Shown here: positions 26,419 to 34,511 of the stretch, in pieces
Layout of the letters: every line of letters starts with the position of its first letter
Numbering within the stretch: position 1 is the stretch's first letter
NCBI GenBank assembly: GCA_947628565.1
Contig: CANRAH010000006.1
Location: 1 to 64,000, forward strand
DNA length: 64,000 nucleotides
Direction: 5' to 3'
Source of the DNA: an uncultured Bacilli bacterium
GTDB taxonomy: Bacteria > Bacillota_I > Bacilli_A > RF39 > UBA660
Notes under the pieces: model-generated
What the model was told of the DNA's origin: nothing
What the model saw: only the letters and a program-made list of their open reading frames with translations
Database searches by the model: none
Position numbers and translations under genes: made by a program

Positions 26419-27375
26419 ATGATAAAAAGAATATATATTAAAAAAATAATTGTTTGCGTTATTGTTCTTTTTGCTATAACATTGCTTTATCTTGTACCAA
26501 GCAAAGAAAAACATTTAAATATAAAAGAAGAAGTTGAATATACAAATGAAAATATTAAAACATCTCAATTATTTTTATTAGATTCAAATAATTATCTAGC
26601 ATGTTCTAAAATAGTCGTTTCAAATAAAGACATAGTTAGTAAAGCTAAAGAATTACTTGAAGCTTTAATAATAGATGGGGAAAAACAAGATAATATAGAA
26701 AATGGTTTTAAAGCTATAATACCAAGCAGTACAAAAATAAGAAGTTTAACATATAATGAGGGATTAATAAAAGTAGATTTTTCATCTGATTTAATGAATA
26801 CAAGTATAGATCAAGAAGAAAAAATAATTGAAGCTATTGTCTACACATTAACAAGTATAGATGAAGTAAAAAAAATTATAATTTATATGGATGGAGAAAT
26901 TTTAACTAAATTACCTAAATCCAAAATAAATTTACCATCCACACTTGATAGAAGTTTTGGAATAAATAAAGAATATGATATAAATGATACAAAAAATATA
27001 ACTAAAACAACAGTATATTATATAAGTGAATTTAACGACAAGGAATATTATGTACCAGTTACTAAAATAACAAATGACCAAAGAAGTAAAATTGAAATAA
27101 TTATAGATGAATTAAGTAGCACTAATGTATATAAACCTAATCTTATGAGTTATTTAAACGATAATACAAAAATATTATCCGTTAATGAAACTGAAAATGA
27201 ACTTACAGTAAATTTTAATAATGCTATTTTTAATGATATAAACGAAAAAGAAATATTAGAAGAAGTAATATACACTATTTCTATGTCTATTAATGATAAT
27301 TATGATGTTAGTACAGTCGTTTTTAATGTAGAAAACGAAGAAATTTATAAAAGTGTCCTTAAAAGTATTGAATAA
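26419..27375 (+). CDS. gerM: GerM-like protein with two GerMN domains
   Basis: A 318-aa protein with an N-terminal membrane helix (residues 8-26) and two GerMN domains, about 48-160 and 195-315, each containing the LTVNF/IKVDFS strand and a closing EAIVYT/EEVIYT helix. GerM of B. subtilis is a lipoprotein with the same two domains that locates the SpoIIQ-SpoIIIAH complex and supports cortex and germination; here no lipobox Cys is seen, so a simple signal anchor is likely. Placement after gerE, with spoIIIAH nearby, supports the assignment. Ribosome site AGGTGATATC. Confidence 0.85.
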   Translation: MIKRIYIKKIIVCVIVLFAITLLYLVPSKEKHLNIKEEVEYTNENIKTSQLFLLDSNNYLACSKIVVSNKDIVSKAKELLEALIIDGEKQDNIENGFKAIIPSSTKIRSLTYNEGLIKVDFSSDLMNTSIDQEEKIIEAIVYTLTSIDEVKKIIIYMDGEILTKLPKSKINLPSTLDRSFGINKEYDINDTKNITKTTVYYISEFNDKEYYVPVTKITNDQRSKIEIIIDELSSTNVYKPNLMSYLNDNTKILSVNETENELTVNFNNAIFNDINEKEILEEVIYTISMSINDNYDVSTVVFNVENEEIYKSVLKSIE

Positions 27376-27417
27376 TTTATAAATTTATTATATAATTAAC
27401 TTGTTCCTTGGAACGAT

Positions 27418-27494
27418 GTCCCAGTAGCTCAGCTGGATAGAGCATCGCCCTTCTAAGGCGAGTGTCAGGGGTTCGAATCCCTTCTGGGACACCA
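27418..27494 (+). tRNA. tRNA-Arg (TCT)
   Basis: Complete cloverleaf: acceptor GTCCCAG pairs with CTGGGAC, D-arm AGCTCAGCTGGATAGAGC, anticodon loop CTTCTAA giving TCT, T-arm GGTTCGAATCC, A discriminator, encoded CCA (27492-27494). It marks the start of the decaying accessory region; a decayed copy of its 5' half lies at 32053-32108. Confidence 0.97.
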
Positions 27495-27504
27495 TTAAGA
27501 TAAT

Positions 27505-27528
27505 AACTTGTTTATGCAAGTTTTTTTA
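27505..27528 (+). terminator. Terminator of tRNA-Arg
   Basis: AACTTG (27505-27510) pairs with CAAGTT (27517-27522), followed by T7. Confidence 0.8.
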
Positions 27529-27562
27529 ATACTTTTTGGTGAATTTATTCACCTTAAAAATA

Positions 27563-27641
27563 TGGTCAACTTTTATTTTAGTTCCCTTTTTCCTTAAAAT
27601 AATCTCAACTAATTTTAATTATTTTCAATTTATCAAATTGT
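27563..27641 (+). repeat. Dispersed repeat, copy A (~80 bp)
   Basis: About 80 bases starting GGTCAACTTTTATTTTAG that closely match 33343-33421, both ending in TTTTAATTATTTTCAATTTA. In copy B the first part is half of an intrinsic terminator. Here it directly precedes the broken membrane-protein copy at 27705. Confidence 0.75.
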
Positions 27642-27704
27642 TTTTTTATTTTATGATATTGCAATTTTCTATTAAACTGATATACTATAAATATAAAGGT
27701 AAAT

Positions 27705-28103
27705 ATGGGAAAAATTTTTTAATGCAATAATTTCAACTATTTTAATAATGTACTATTTGCATAAACTACTTTATTACTATTCCTATTAAAAATACAATTA
27801 AAAGTGGCTCCATAAAAATAGTTCCCAGTTTAGAAATAGAAAAATGGTTGAAGAAAATGATAATTTTAAACAAAAAATTGATAATAATATTGTAAATGAA
27901 AATTCAACTTCAACTGTAAATAATCAAAATGCTTTAAATGATGCTAATTACTTTGAAATAATTAAACAAGCATTTGTATATAATATGTAGCAAGCAATAG
28001 CAGCGCTTGAAATGTTGATATCAGATAATGATTTAAGATATTTTACTAATAGATTTAAAGATAGAGAAAAATTGCGAAATGATAATAAAGGTGGTACTAA
28101 ATT
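27705..28103 (+). pseudogene. Broken copy of the membrane-protein gene at 34512-35393, joined to another remnant
   Basis: The upstream sequence TATACTATAAATATA and the start (ATGGGAAAAATTTTTTAA, stopped at codon 6) align with the promoter and start of the intact gene at 34512. Sequence matching its codons for EIEKM.EENDNFKQ.ID reappears near 27833-27885 in another frame. From the ATG at 27844 an open frame (MVEENDNFKQKIDNN...) runs to a stop at 27988, then continues open for ~40 codons into the next gene. The last ~200 bases do not match that gene and may be the remains of a lost neighbour. Nothing here appears translatable as an intact protein. Confidence 0.65.
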
Positions 28104-31100
28104 ATGGATAATTTTGATAAAATAAATGAGTTAAAAAAGTTAAAAAGTATATTTACAAAGGATAGCATAGATGAAACAGATTTATTTTTAAAAGATGAAG
28201 ATGGTAAAACTTTTTTTGAATATATAGTAAGCAACAATATAACAATTTATGATGAAAAAATGATTAAATATATTACTAATAATTATGAATTGTTACGATA
28301 TGCAACTTTAAACAAATATTACTTTGAAAAATATTATAATATTGATTTATTATTTAAAGACAATGATCAACCACTTATAGAAATAATTTTTAAAAATAAA
28401 CCAGATAAATTATCAAACTTGTCTTTAGATATTATAAATAGATTGTTTGTGGAGAATAATGGAAAATATTTGATAAAAAAATTTGCAGATATTGATGAAT
28501 ATACTTGTAAATCAATAATAAAAAAAGTTAATAATTTTGATACTTTATATAATTGTTTTAATAAAATAAATAGATTAGATTTAATGAAATACGCTAATGC
28601 ATCTTGTTTATTAGCAAAAACTCCGAATGGAGTTACTATGATGCAAGAATTAATTAATATGAAAACAGATTTTGATTATAGTTTTGAAAATGATGTAAAA
28701 AATAATGTTTCATTAGCTGAAATATTATACCAAAATAAAAAATATGATTTGTTGTTAAAATTTGATTGTAGATTGTTATTAAATTATCCAAGCCCATCTA
28801 ATAATTATTTTAATATGATAATAAATCATTATAAAAATGGTGAAAAAATTAATTTTAAAGATGTTGATTTTAATTCCAATTATAATAAAAATATTGCAAT
28901 ATGTATTCTTACTCTTTTAAAAAATGGAATAAATTACAGCGCTTCAAATTATAATTTATTGAGTAAGGATCTTTATTTTTCAAAATACAAACCTGTAATT
29001 ATTCATATGCTTGAAATGGATAAAGAGTTAATAATCACTTATTTTAAAAAAAATTCAAAATTAAGAGGAAAGTTAATAAAAGGTACTGATTTAGAACAAA
29101 AATTAAAAATATATATTTCTGAATTAACTAATTGTTCTATAGATGAGTTAAAAGATTTTAACTTTTATGATATCTTTGAATATTTGCCTAAAAAAGAAAT
29201 TTTAATTCAAAAATTAAAAAGTAAAGAAAAAAGTAAAATTGAAAAGGGCGATATTTATATAGATGATTTATTAGAGCCAATGGAAGATGGAATGACATTA
29301 CTTGAATATGCTTTAAGAAATAATATAAATATAGAAGATATTAGATATAAATTAGAAGAAATTTTTGATGCTGTTATAATATTAACAAAATTTAATTATA
29401 AATTGTTCAGTGTTAAAGAAGAATTTTTATATATCGATATAGGAGAAAATAAAAAGTTTATAGATTTGTTGTTTGAAAAAAAATATATTGATTGCATAGG
29501 AAGATCTTATAAAAGTGATTTAAGAATATTAGATTATTGTTTAAAATATAACAATTTTGATGTAATAAGTGATAAACTGCTTGAGGAATTACTTGTTGAA
29601 AGAGATGGTAAATTTTTAATAGAAAAATATTTGAGCAACGATAATTTTGTTAAATCATTAAATTTAAAAAATGTAGATAATCAAAAATTAATAAAAATTT
29701 ATAATAATGGCTATAAAAATATTTTAATCAATGCAAGTGAGGAAGCATTATTAATGCCTTATAATGGAATGACTATACTTGAAGATATGTTAAAATTAAA
29801 TATTACCCCATCTTTAAAAAATGGCTTTGCTTCTATTAAAACAATGGAAATTTTATATTCATATAATAAACTAGATTTAATGTGCAAAGCAAATTTAAAA
29901 TTATTGATGGATTTTCCAAGCAGAGAATCAAATTATTTGCAATATCTTATAGAATGTAGAAAAAAAGGTATTAATGTTCATTTAGAACTTATAAAATATT
30001 TAACGGAGGATAATGAATTATCAGCGCGTGCATATATTCAGATGGTAAGAAACGATTTTAAAGGTTATTTAGATGTGCTTAATGAAGGAAGTTTAACTGA
30101 AAAAGATGAATCAGGAAAAAGCTTATTATATTATTTAATTAATTTAGATAAAGATTTAACTATTGATGAAATTTTAAATTTAAATTTAAAAAAAAGTCCT
30201 ATAATATCAGCAGAATTAAAGTTATTAGGTTTTGGTAATGTCCAAATAGGAGCAGAATATGATAAATTTGATTGTGATGCAATTTATAGAAAAGTAAATA
30301 ATGATAAATATGCAGAAGGTGTAGTTTCGCCTGTTGAAGATTTATTAGAAGAATTAAGAAATTTGTTTTATCAGGATGGAGAAAGTGATAAAGAATTGAT
30401 AGATGCACTTATCATTTCTTATAGACATACAACAAGTACTAATCCAGTATTTATAGAAGAGTTAAAACGGTTGATTGAAATAAAGAAAAATACCCCTAAT
30501 TTTTATTATACAAGGCTTGAAGGTAGTGGATATTTTTCTCCTAAAAAAGTCAAAGTTGTAGTTGAAGATTCTACAATAAGTACACTTGATCATGAAACAG
30601 GACATGCACTCCACTATTTTTTAGCAGATGATGAGGTACCTGAAAATTATGAGAGTATTTTGTTATCAATTAATAGTGATCCTACTTGGATCAAAAGGAT
30701 AGAAGAATACTCCAAAATGTATCATAAACTAATAGATGAAACTAAAGATGTAGCTTTAAAAATTGTTTCAAAATATATATCAGAAGAATCAGCGAATAGT
30801 AATAGTGAAGAAATTAATGAATTACTAGTTAAAACAAAAGAAGAAAGAACAAAAACATATTTAGAAAAAGGTTATTCGGAAGAAACCTTAGATATAATTT
30901 TTTCAGATTCATTTACATTAGATGAATTTGTAAAGCAAAAAAAACAAATTGAGATTTATGAATTGTTAGATACAATTATGAGATATGAGTATGATGCATT
31001 TATTGCTATAGGAGATATAATAGATGCAATTACAAGAGGAAATTTTCAAAGTAATTTATTAAGAAATGATAAAAATGAAAAAATTGAATCAGCATATGGT

Positions 31101-31313
31101 CATGGAGTAAGATATTATTCTTTAAAAGAACATGGATTTGATGAGATGGTTGCAAATTATTCATCTATTATAAAATCAAAACATAGCAATGAAATTTTAA
31201 AGCTTTTAAGAAATATTGTTGGCGATGAATTAGTGGATTTATTAGATGAATTTTATATGACAAAGATTATAGGTTTGAAAGATTATGAAAAAGAACCTGG
31301 TAAAGCATTATAG
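28104..31313 (+). CDS. Large repeat protein with a C-terminal HETGH zinc-metallopeptidase-like domain
   Basis: A 1069-aa protein without a signal peptide. Residues ~1-310 and ~385-675 are two diverged copies of one helical, ankyrin-like array: DGKTFFEYIVSNNITI against DGMTLLEYALRNNINI, NGKYLIKKF against DGKFLIEKY, CRLLLNYPSPSNNY against LKLLMDFPSRESNY. The C-terminal third holds a zincin site, His830-Glu-Thr-Gly-His834, with a possible third ligand Glu1014 in HGFDEMVANY, an arrangement like lethal-factor-type peptidases. This suggests a protease effector with a binding array. A 73-aa gene follows after 8 bases. Very Asn/Lys/Ile-rich, in a decaying accessory region. The substrate is unknown; toxin, anti-phage or host-directed roles are all open. 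Confidence 0.7.
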   Translation: MDNFDKINELKKLKSIFTKDSIDETDLFLKDEDGKTFFEYIVSNNITIYDEKMIKYITNNYELLRYATLNKYYFEKYYNIDLLFKDNDQPLIEIIFKNKPDKLSNLSLDIINRLFVENNGKYLIKKFADIDEYTCKSIIKKVNNFDTLYNCFNKINRLDLMKYANASCLLAKTPNGVTMMQELINMKTDFDYSFENDVKNNVSLAEILYQNKKYDLLLKFDCRLLLNYPSPSNNYFNMIINHYKNGEKINFKDVDFNSNYNKNIAICILTLLKNGINYSASNYNLLSKDLYFSKYKPVIIHMLEMDKELIITYFKKNSKLRGKLIKGTDLEQKLKIYISELTNCSIDELKDFNFYDIFEYLPKKEILIQKLKSKEKSKIEKGDIYIDDLLEPMEDGMTLLEYALRNNINIEDIRYKLEEIFDAVIILTKFNYKLFSVKEEFLYIDIGENKKFIDLLFEKKYIDCIGRSYKSDLRILDYCLKYNNFDVISDKLLEELLVERDGKFLIEKYLSNDNFVKSLNLKNVDNQKLIKIYNNGYKNILINASEEALLMPYNGMTILEDMLKLNITPSLKNGFASIKTMEILYSYNKLDLMCKANLKLLMDFPSRESNYLQYLIECRKKGINVHLELIKYLTEDNELSARAYIQMVRNDFKGYLDVLNEGSLTEKDESGKSLLYYLINLDKDLTIDEILNLNLKKSPIISAELKLLGFGNVQIGAEYDKFDCDAIYRKVNNDKYAEGVVSPVEDLLEELRNLFYQDGESDKELIDALIISYRHTTSTNPVFIEELKRLIEIKKNTPNFYYTRLEGSGYFSPKKVKVVVEDSTISTLDHETGHALHYFLADDEVPENYESILLSINSDPTWIKRIEEYSKMYHKLIDETKDVALKIVSKYISEESANSNSEEINELLVKTKEERTKTYLEKGYSEETLDIIFSDSFTLDEFVKQKKQIEIYELLDTIMRYEYDAFIAIGDIIDAITRGNFQSNLLRNDKNEKIESAYGHGVRYYSLKEHGFDEMVANYSSIIKSKHSNEILKLLRNIVGDELVDLLDEFYMTKIIGLKDYEKEPGKAL

Positions 31314-31321
31314 GAGGATTT

Positions 31322-31543
31322 ATGGATGAATTGGATTTAAACTTATATGTAATGGCCGAATTAAGATATAAACATGAGCATCCAGATGTAAATGAGGATA
31401 ATTTATTTCCTATTGACTGGTACTCAAATAAAAATTACAAATTAAAAACGGAAATAATAGCAGAAGCTATAAAAAATAAAATAACAATAGAAGAAACTAA
31501 TTTATATCAAACTAAGTTTATAGAAGGAGTTAATTCTGATTAA
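31322..31543 (+). CDS. Small protein co-transcribed with the metallopeptidase-like gene
   Basis: A 73-aa soluble acidic protein (MDELDLNLYVMAELRYKHEH, a DWYSNKNYKLKTEII motif, helical C-terminus) with TAGGAGG upstream, starting 8 bases after the large gene and ended by a strong terminator. The coupling suggests a partner such as an inhibitor, chaperone or adaptor. No family recognised. Confidence 0.6.
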   Translation: MDELDLNLYVMAELRYKHEHPDVNEDNLFPIDWYSNKNYKLKTEIIAEAIKNKITIEETNLYQTKFIEGVNSD

Positions 31544-31566
31544 AAAATAGTATTAGTATTTATGAT

Positions 31567-31603
31567 AAAAACCCCATTTCTTAGACAAAGAAATGAGGTT
31601 TTT
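31567..31603 (+). terminator. Terminator of the metallopeptidase operon
   Basis: AACCCCATTTCTT pairs with AAGAAATGAGGTT (one mismatch) around a short loop, followed by T5. Confidence 0.85.
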
Positions 31604-31776
31604 ATATATAAAAGTTCTTGAAACTGATGTTGTATTATTTGAAGAAAGAAGAAATAAAAAAATTAAATAATTTTATCTATATGTTTTAGTATCTATATTT
31701 AGATCTTGTTAAACAACAAGTAAAATTAAGTCATATTATTTTTATGAAAGAATAGAAAGATAAATTATAATCCTTA
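31604..31776. other. Non-coding gap
   Basis: AT-rich sequence with stop codons in all frames; I see no gene, repeat or RNA in it. Confidence 0.5.
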
Positions 31777-31997
31777 TTAGGACTCTTCTTTCTCATCTTC
31801 TTTTTGAAAAATTAATGATAAAGTTTCAATATCGCCTTTTCCTCTCGTTGTATTTGGAACATATCCACAATATTCCCAACCTTTTTTATCATTTCTTCTA
31901 TTGTTTCATTAATATTAGGAAATGTATATTTACTTCCTTTGAAACCACCCCAACCTCCTAATTCTGATTTTATTTCAATAAATTTTACTTGTTTCAT
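31777..31997 (-). pseudogene. DUF4177-like small protein, single-base frameshift
   Basis: The frame opens MKQVKFIEIKSELGGWGG... and reaches EEMIKK at an A-run, where the current frame departs into unrelated residues and ends early. Adding one A to that run gives a continuous ~72-codon protein continuing KGWEYCGYVPNTTRGKGD and ending in KEESstop at 31777. The pattern (beta strand, helix, GWEY..Y) resembles DUF4177. It is either a true 1-base deletion or an assembly error in a homopolymer. Confidence 0.55.
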
Positions 31998-32052
31998 TTA
32001 TTTTCCTATAGCTAATTTTGATTAGTCTAAATTAAAGTCATTATATATTATT

Positions 32053-32108
32053 ATGTCCCTTACTGTCTTAATAGCTCAACTGGATATAAAAATACACTTC
32101 TCATAAAA
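32053..32108 (+). pseudogene. Decayed 5' half of tRNA-Arg (TCT)
   Basis: ATAGCTCAACTGGATA and, 10-15 bases later, ACTTCTCATAA align with the D-arm (GTAGCTCAGCTGGATA) and anticodon loop (CCTTCTAAGG) of the intact tRNA-Arg 4.6 kb upstream. The acceptor and T-arm are gone. It may be left over from a duplication or from integration at that tRNA. Confidence 0.45.
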
Positions 32109-32411
32109 TACCATTTTTTAAAATTAAAATTTTTTATATTAGTAAAATAATAATCGACAACTTTATTATCTTGCTAACTAGTACTATATATGATATAATG
32201 AATTCGATTAAAAAGAGATATTTCAATATAGAAAATACTATTCTATTAAAAACATATTTGAAATTACTTTTTCTTAAATGTAATATCCCTACTCATAAAT
32301 TTAGATTTTCCATGAAAATGAGGAATTAACTATAACATTAGATATAAAGGAATTGATAAACACTACATATACTAAATAATATATATAAACCAATTGAAAG
32401 GTGGGTAAACT
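32109..32411. other. Gene-free stretch upstream of the nucleosidase gene
   Basis: AT-rich with stops in every frame. Apart from a possible promoter for the next gene I see nothing recognisable. Confidence 0.4.
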
Positions 32412-33134
32412 ATGAAACCAATAATAATACAAGGAGCTTTATATTCAGAGATAGATTATTTAATAGATGCTATAAACCCTAAAAAAATAGAATATAATAA
32501 TTTTATATTTTATGAAGGCTCATATAATAATTATCCTGTAATTATAAGTAAAACAAAAATAGGAGAAATAACAAGTTCTATTGCTACCGTTTTAGCAATA
32601 ACTAAATATAATCCATTATTTATAATTAATCAAGGAACAGCTGGCGCTTGTAATGAAAAAATAAATAAAGAAGATATAGTAATTGCTGAGGATGTATATT
32701 ATCTATCACAATTTTCTATGGCAAAAGATAAAGAGACAGATACCATCAATCCTTGGAAAAACGATGGATATTTATCAATTGATAATGAATTTATATCATA
32801 TAAAACTGATAAAGATTTATTAAATAAAATTAAAAAACTAAATGTTATTAATAATTATAATGTAATATATGGAAAAATAGGTAGCGGAGATGTATGGACA
32901 AAAGCCAATAAAGATATAATATCAAATAATAAAAACTATAATGTATTATGTGAATGTATGGAGGTAGCAGGTTCATATATTGCTTCTAATTCAATGAATA
33001 CACCTATTATATCAATTAGAGTTATATCAAATAATGAATTATTAAATCAAAGCTATGACCCAACAACTTCATTAAAAGCACAAAAATTGTGTTTAGAAAT
33101 AATAGATGAAATAACAAAAAATATAAATCGATAA
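32412..33134 (+). CDS. MTA/SAH nucleosidase-like protein (phosphorylase superfamily)
   Basis: A 240-aa enzyme of the PNP/UDP phosphorylase fold, likely cleaving 5'-methylthioadenosine or S-adenosylhomocysteine (or another purine nucleoside). Evidence: IIQGALYSEIDYLID opening, KTKIGEITSSIATVLAI, INQGTAGAC, GKIGSGDVWTK, and the ribose-binding MEVAG in place of the usual MEGAA. Ribosome site AAGGTGGG. It is a free-standing gene in the accessory region, so it may be an extra copy with altered specificity. Confidence 0.75.
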   Translation: MKPIIIQGALYSEIDYLIDAINPKKIEYNNFIFYEGSYNNYPVIISKTKIGEITSSIATVLAITKYNPLFIINQGTAGACNEKINKEDIVIAEDVYYLSQFSMAKDKETDTINPWKNDGYLSIDNEFISYKTDKDLLNKIKKLNVINNYNVIYGKIGSGDVWTKANKDIISNNKNYNVLCECMEVAGSYIASNSMNTPIISIRVISNNELLNQSYDPTTSLKAQKLCLEIIDEITKNINR

Positions 33135-33326
33135 TATAATATTAAAGAAATATATATAAAATATAATATCATACTAATTAAGTCACAACTCTTATCCTTA
33201 TATGAGAAACGATGGATGAATTGGAACATATGGATATAAAAACAACAAATTATTATACTCACAATAATCATGAAATTGATAATAAAGTTATAGAAATGCA
33301 GGACGGTTTAGAATTTTAATTTATTG

Positions 33327-33373
33327 GGAACTAATGAAAGTAGATCAACTTTTATTTTAGTTCCTACTTTTTT
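33327..33373 (+). terminator. Terminator-like hairpin
   Basis: GGAACTAA (33327-33334) pairs with TTAGTTCC (33357-33364), with inner AAAGT/ACTTT pairing, and a T run follows. The same GAACTAA/TTAGTTC arms recur in the terminator at 35405-35430. Confidence 0.7.
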
Positions 33374-33421
33374 AAATGATTTAAAATAATCTTAACTAAT
33401 TTTAATTATTTTCAATTTACC
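33343..33421 (+). repeat. Dispersed repeat, copy B (~80 bp)
   Basis: Matches 27563-27641. In copy A the block is joined to the promoter of a broken paralogue of the 34512 gene. Here about 1 kb, containing the frameshifted collagen-like gene, separates the block from that promoter. Confidence 0.7.
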
Positions 33422-33423
33422 AA

Positions 33424-33451
33424 AAAACAACTCTATGCTAAAAGTTGTTTT
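33424..33451. terminator. Hairpin with T-rich flank
   Basis: AAAACAACT (33424-33432) pairs perfectly with AGTTGTTTT (33443-33451); no gene directly upstream is recognised. Confidence 0.45.
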
Positions 33452-33762
33452 ATTTATACTTCATAAAATATTTTTAGTATCTCTTTTTACTATTATAACG
33501 CTTTATTATAGAATCATATTGTGTTATATATCTATATTATTAAATAGTTCAAAAACATTTCTGACATTTCTACAAAAAGTTAATTTAGCAAATAAATTAA
33601 ATATATCTTTAGTTTCTATGAATATTCTTCTATTTTTTTAATAGGTATATTTTCCTCTTTTAATAGTAACTCAATACATAGTAATCACTAAATTATGAAT
33701 AGTATATATTTGTTAGAAATCATATATCATTTTGATTTATGATGAATAATATTTATATTAAT

Positions 33763-33788
33763 ATAAAAACCAATCAAAACGATTGGTT
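33763..33788 (-). terminator. Terminator of the short collagen-like gene
   Basis: AACCAATC (33768-33775) pairs with GATTGGTT (33781-33788); TTTTTATATT follows on the minus strand. Confidence 0.8.
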
Positions 33789-34325
33789 ATCGAATTTGTA
33801 AAATTGTTAAATGCGCTGATACACTTTTTGTTCCACCTGCACTAGGTGTTATTGTAAGTGCTGGAGTATTACCAGCTGGATTTTTAACCGTTAAAATTGA
33901 ATCAACACTTGTAGTTTCAATAATGGATACACCAACAATTTGTGATGTTCCAGTCGCACGACCTACAACGGTGTAATCTAAAGGTATATTATTTAGTGTA
34001 AGTTCTAATTGTCCAGGTTCATCAACACTTACTTGAAATAATACTAAATATGTACCTATACTACCTAATGTAAATGTATCATCACTACTTCTTGCAATTC
34101 CAGTTCCACTATTTGGCCCATCTTGTGGAAAATCTACATCATTACCTGCAGCTACTGTAGTAGAATTATTATGAGGCATAAGTGCAAAGAAGTCTGCATA
34201 ATTTAAAACACCACTAGCACCTCTAGGGCCAGTAGGTCCAACAATTCCAAAACATCCTTGTTTAATACATTTACTATCTTCTTTTATTTTTTTTATGCCT
34301 TACTTATACTATCCTCACAATCCAT
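33787..34325 (-). pseudogene. Short collagen-like/BclA-type spore-surface protein with a single-base frameshift
   Basis: From ATG at 34325 (AAAGGAG upstream) the frame reads MDCEDSISKA and hits TAA. Adding one A after GCA restores AIKKIKEDSKC, then GIVGPTGPRGASG, then the conserved exosporium-type domain: LNYADFFALMP, DVDFPQDGPNSG, YTVVGRATGTSQIVG, PALTITPSAGG, SVSAHLTI. The corrected protein would be about 179 aa. Its leader parallels that of the large collagen-like protein at 4.1-5.6 kb, so both probably go to the spore surface. A CATATAATA word upstream resembles a sigma-K -10. The downstream domain is perfectly kept, suggesting a very recent loss or a sequencing error. Confidence 0.75.
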
Positions 34326-34511
34326 ATTAAACTCCTTTAAAAGTATTATATGAATATTTCAGCTATAAATTAATTAAATTAGTGTAAAATAAATATTACA
34401 AGAATATACTTTTTAATAATATAAATAAATTAATTTAAGAACAATTTTTTAATTATTATAATATTGCTTATTATTTACTTAATTGATATACTATAAATAT
34501 AGAGGTGAACT

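Larger units (their letters stand above)
33135..33786. other. Gene-poor stretch with two hairpins and repeat copy B
   Basis: No intact gene is visible. A 36-codon frame at 33213-33320 (MDELEHMDIK...) may be a remnant. The region holds a terminator-like hairpin (33327-33373), dispersed repeat copy B (33343-33421), and a second hairpin (33424-33451). Confidence 0.5.

Noticed and set aside
33213-33320. 36-codon frame MDELEHMDIK...
   Set aside because: Too short, no ribosome site, surrounded by non-coding sequence; kept only as a possible remnant.
33435-33641. 68-aa hydrophobic frame after the hairpin at 33424
   Set aside because: The start lies inside the hairpin, there is no ribosome site, and composition is what AT-rich non-coding DNA gives.
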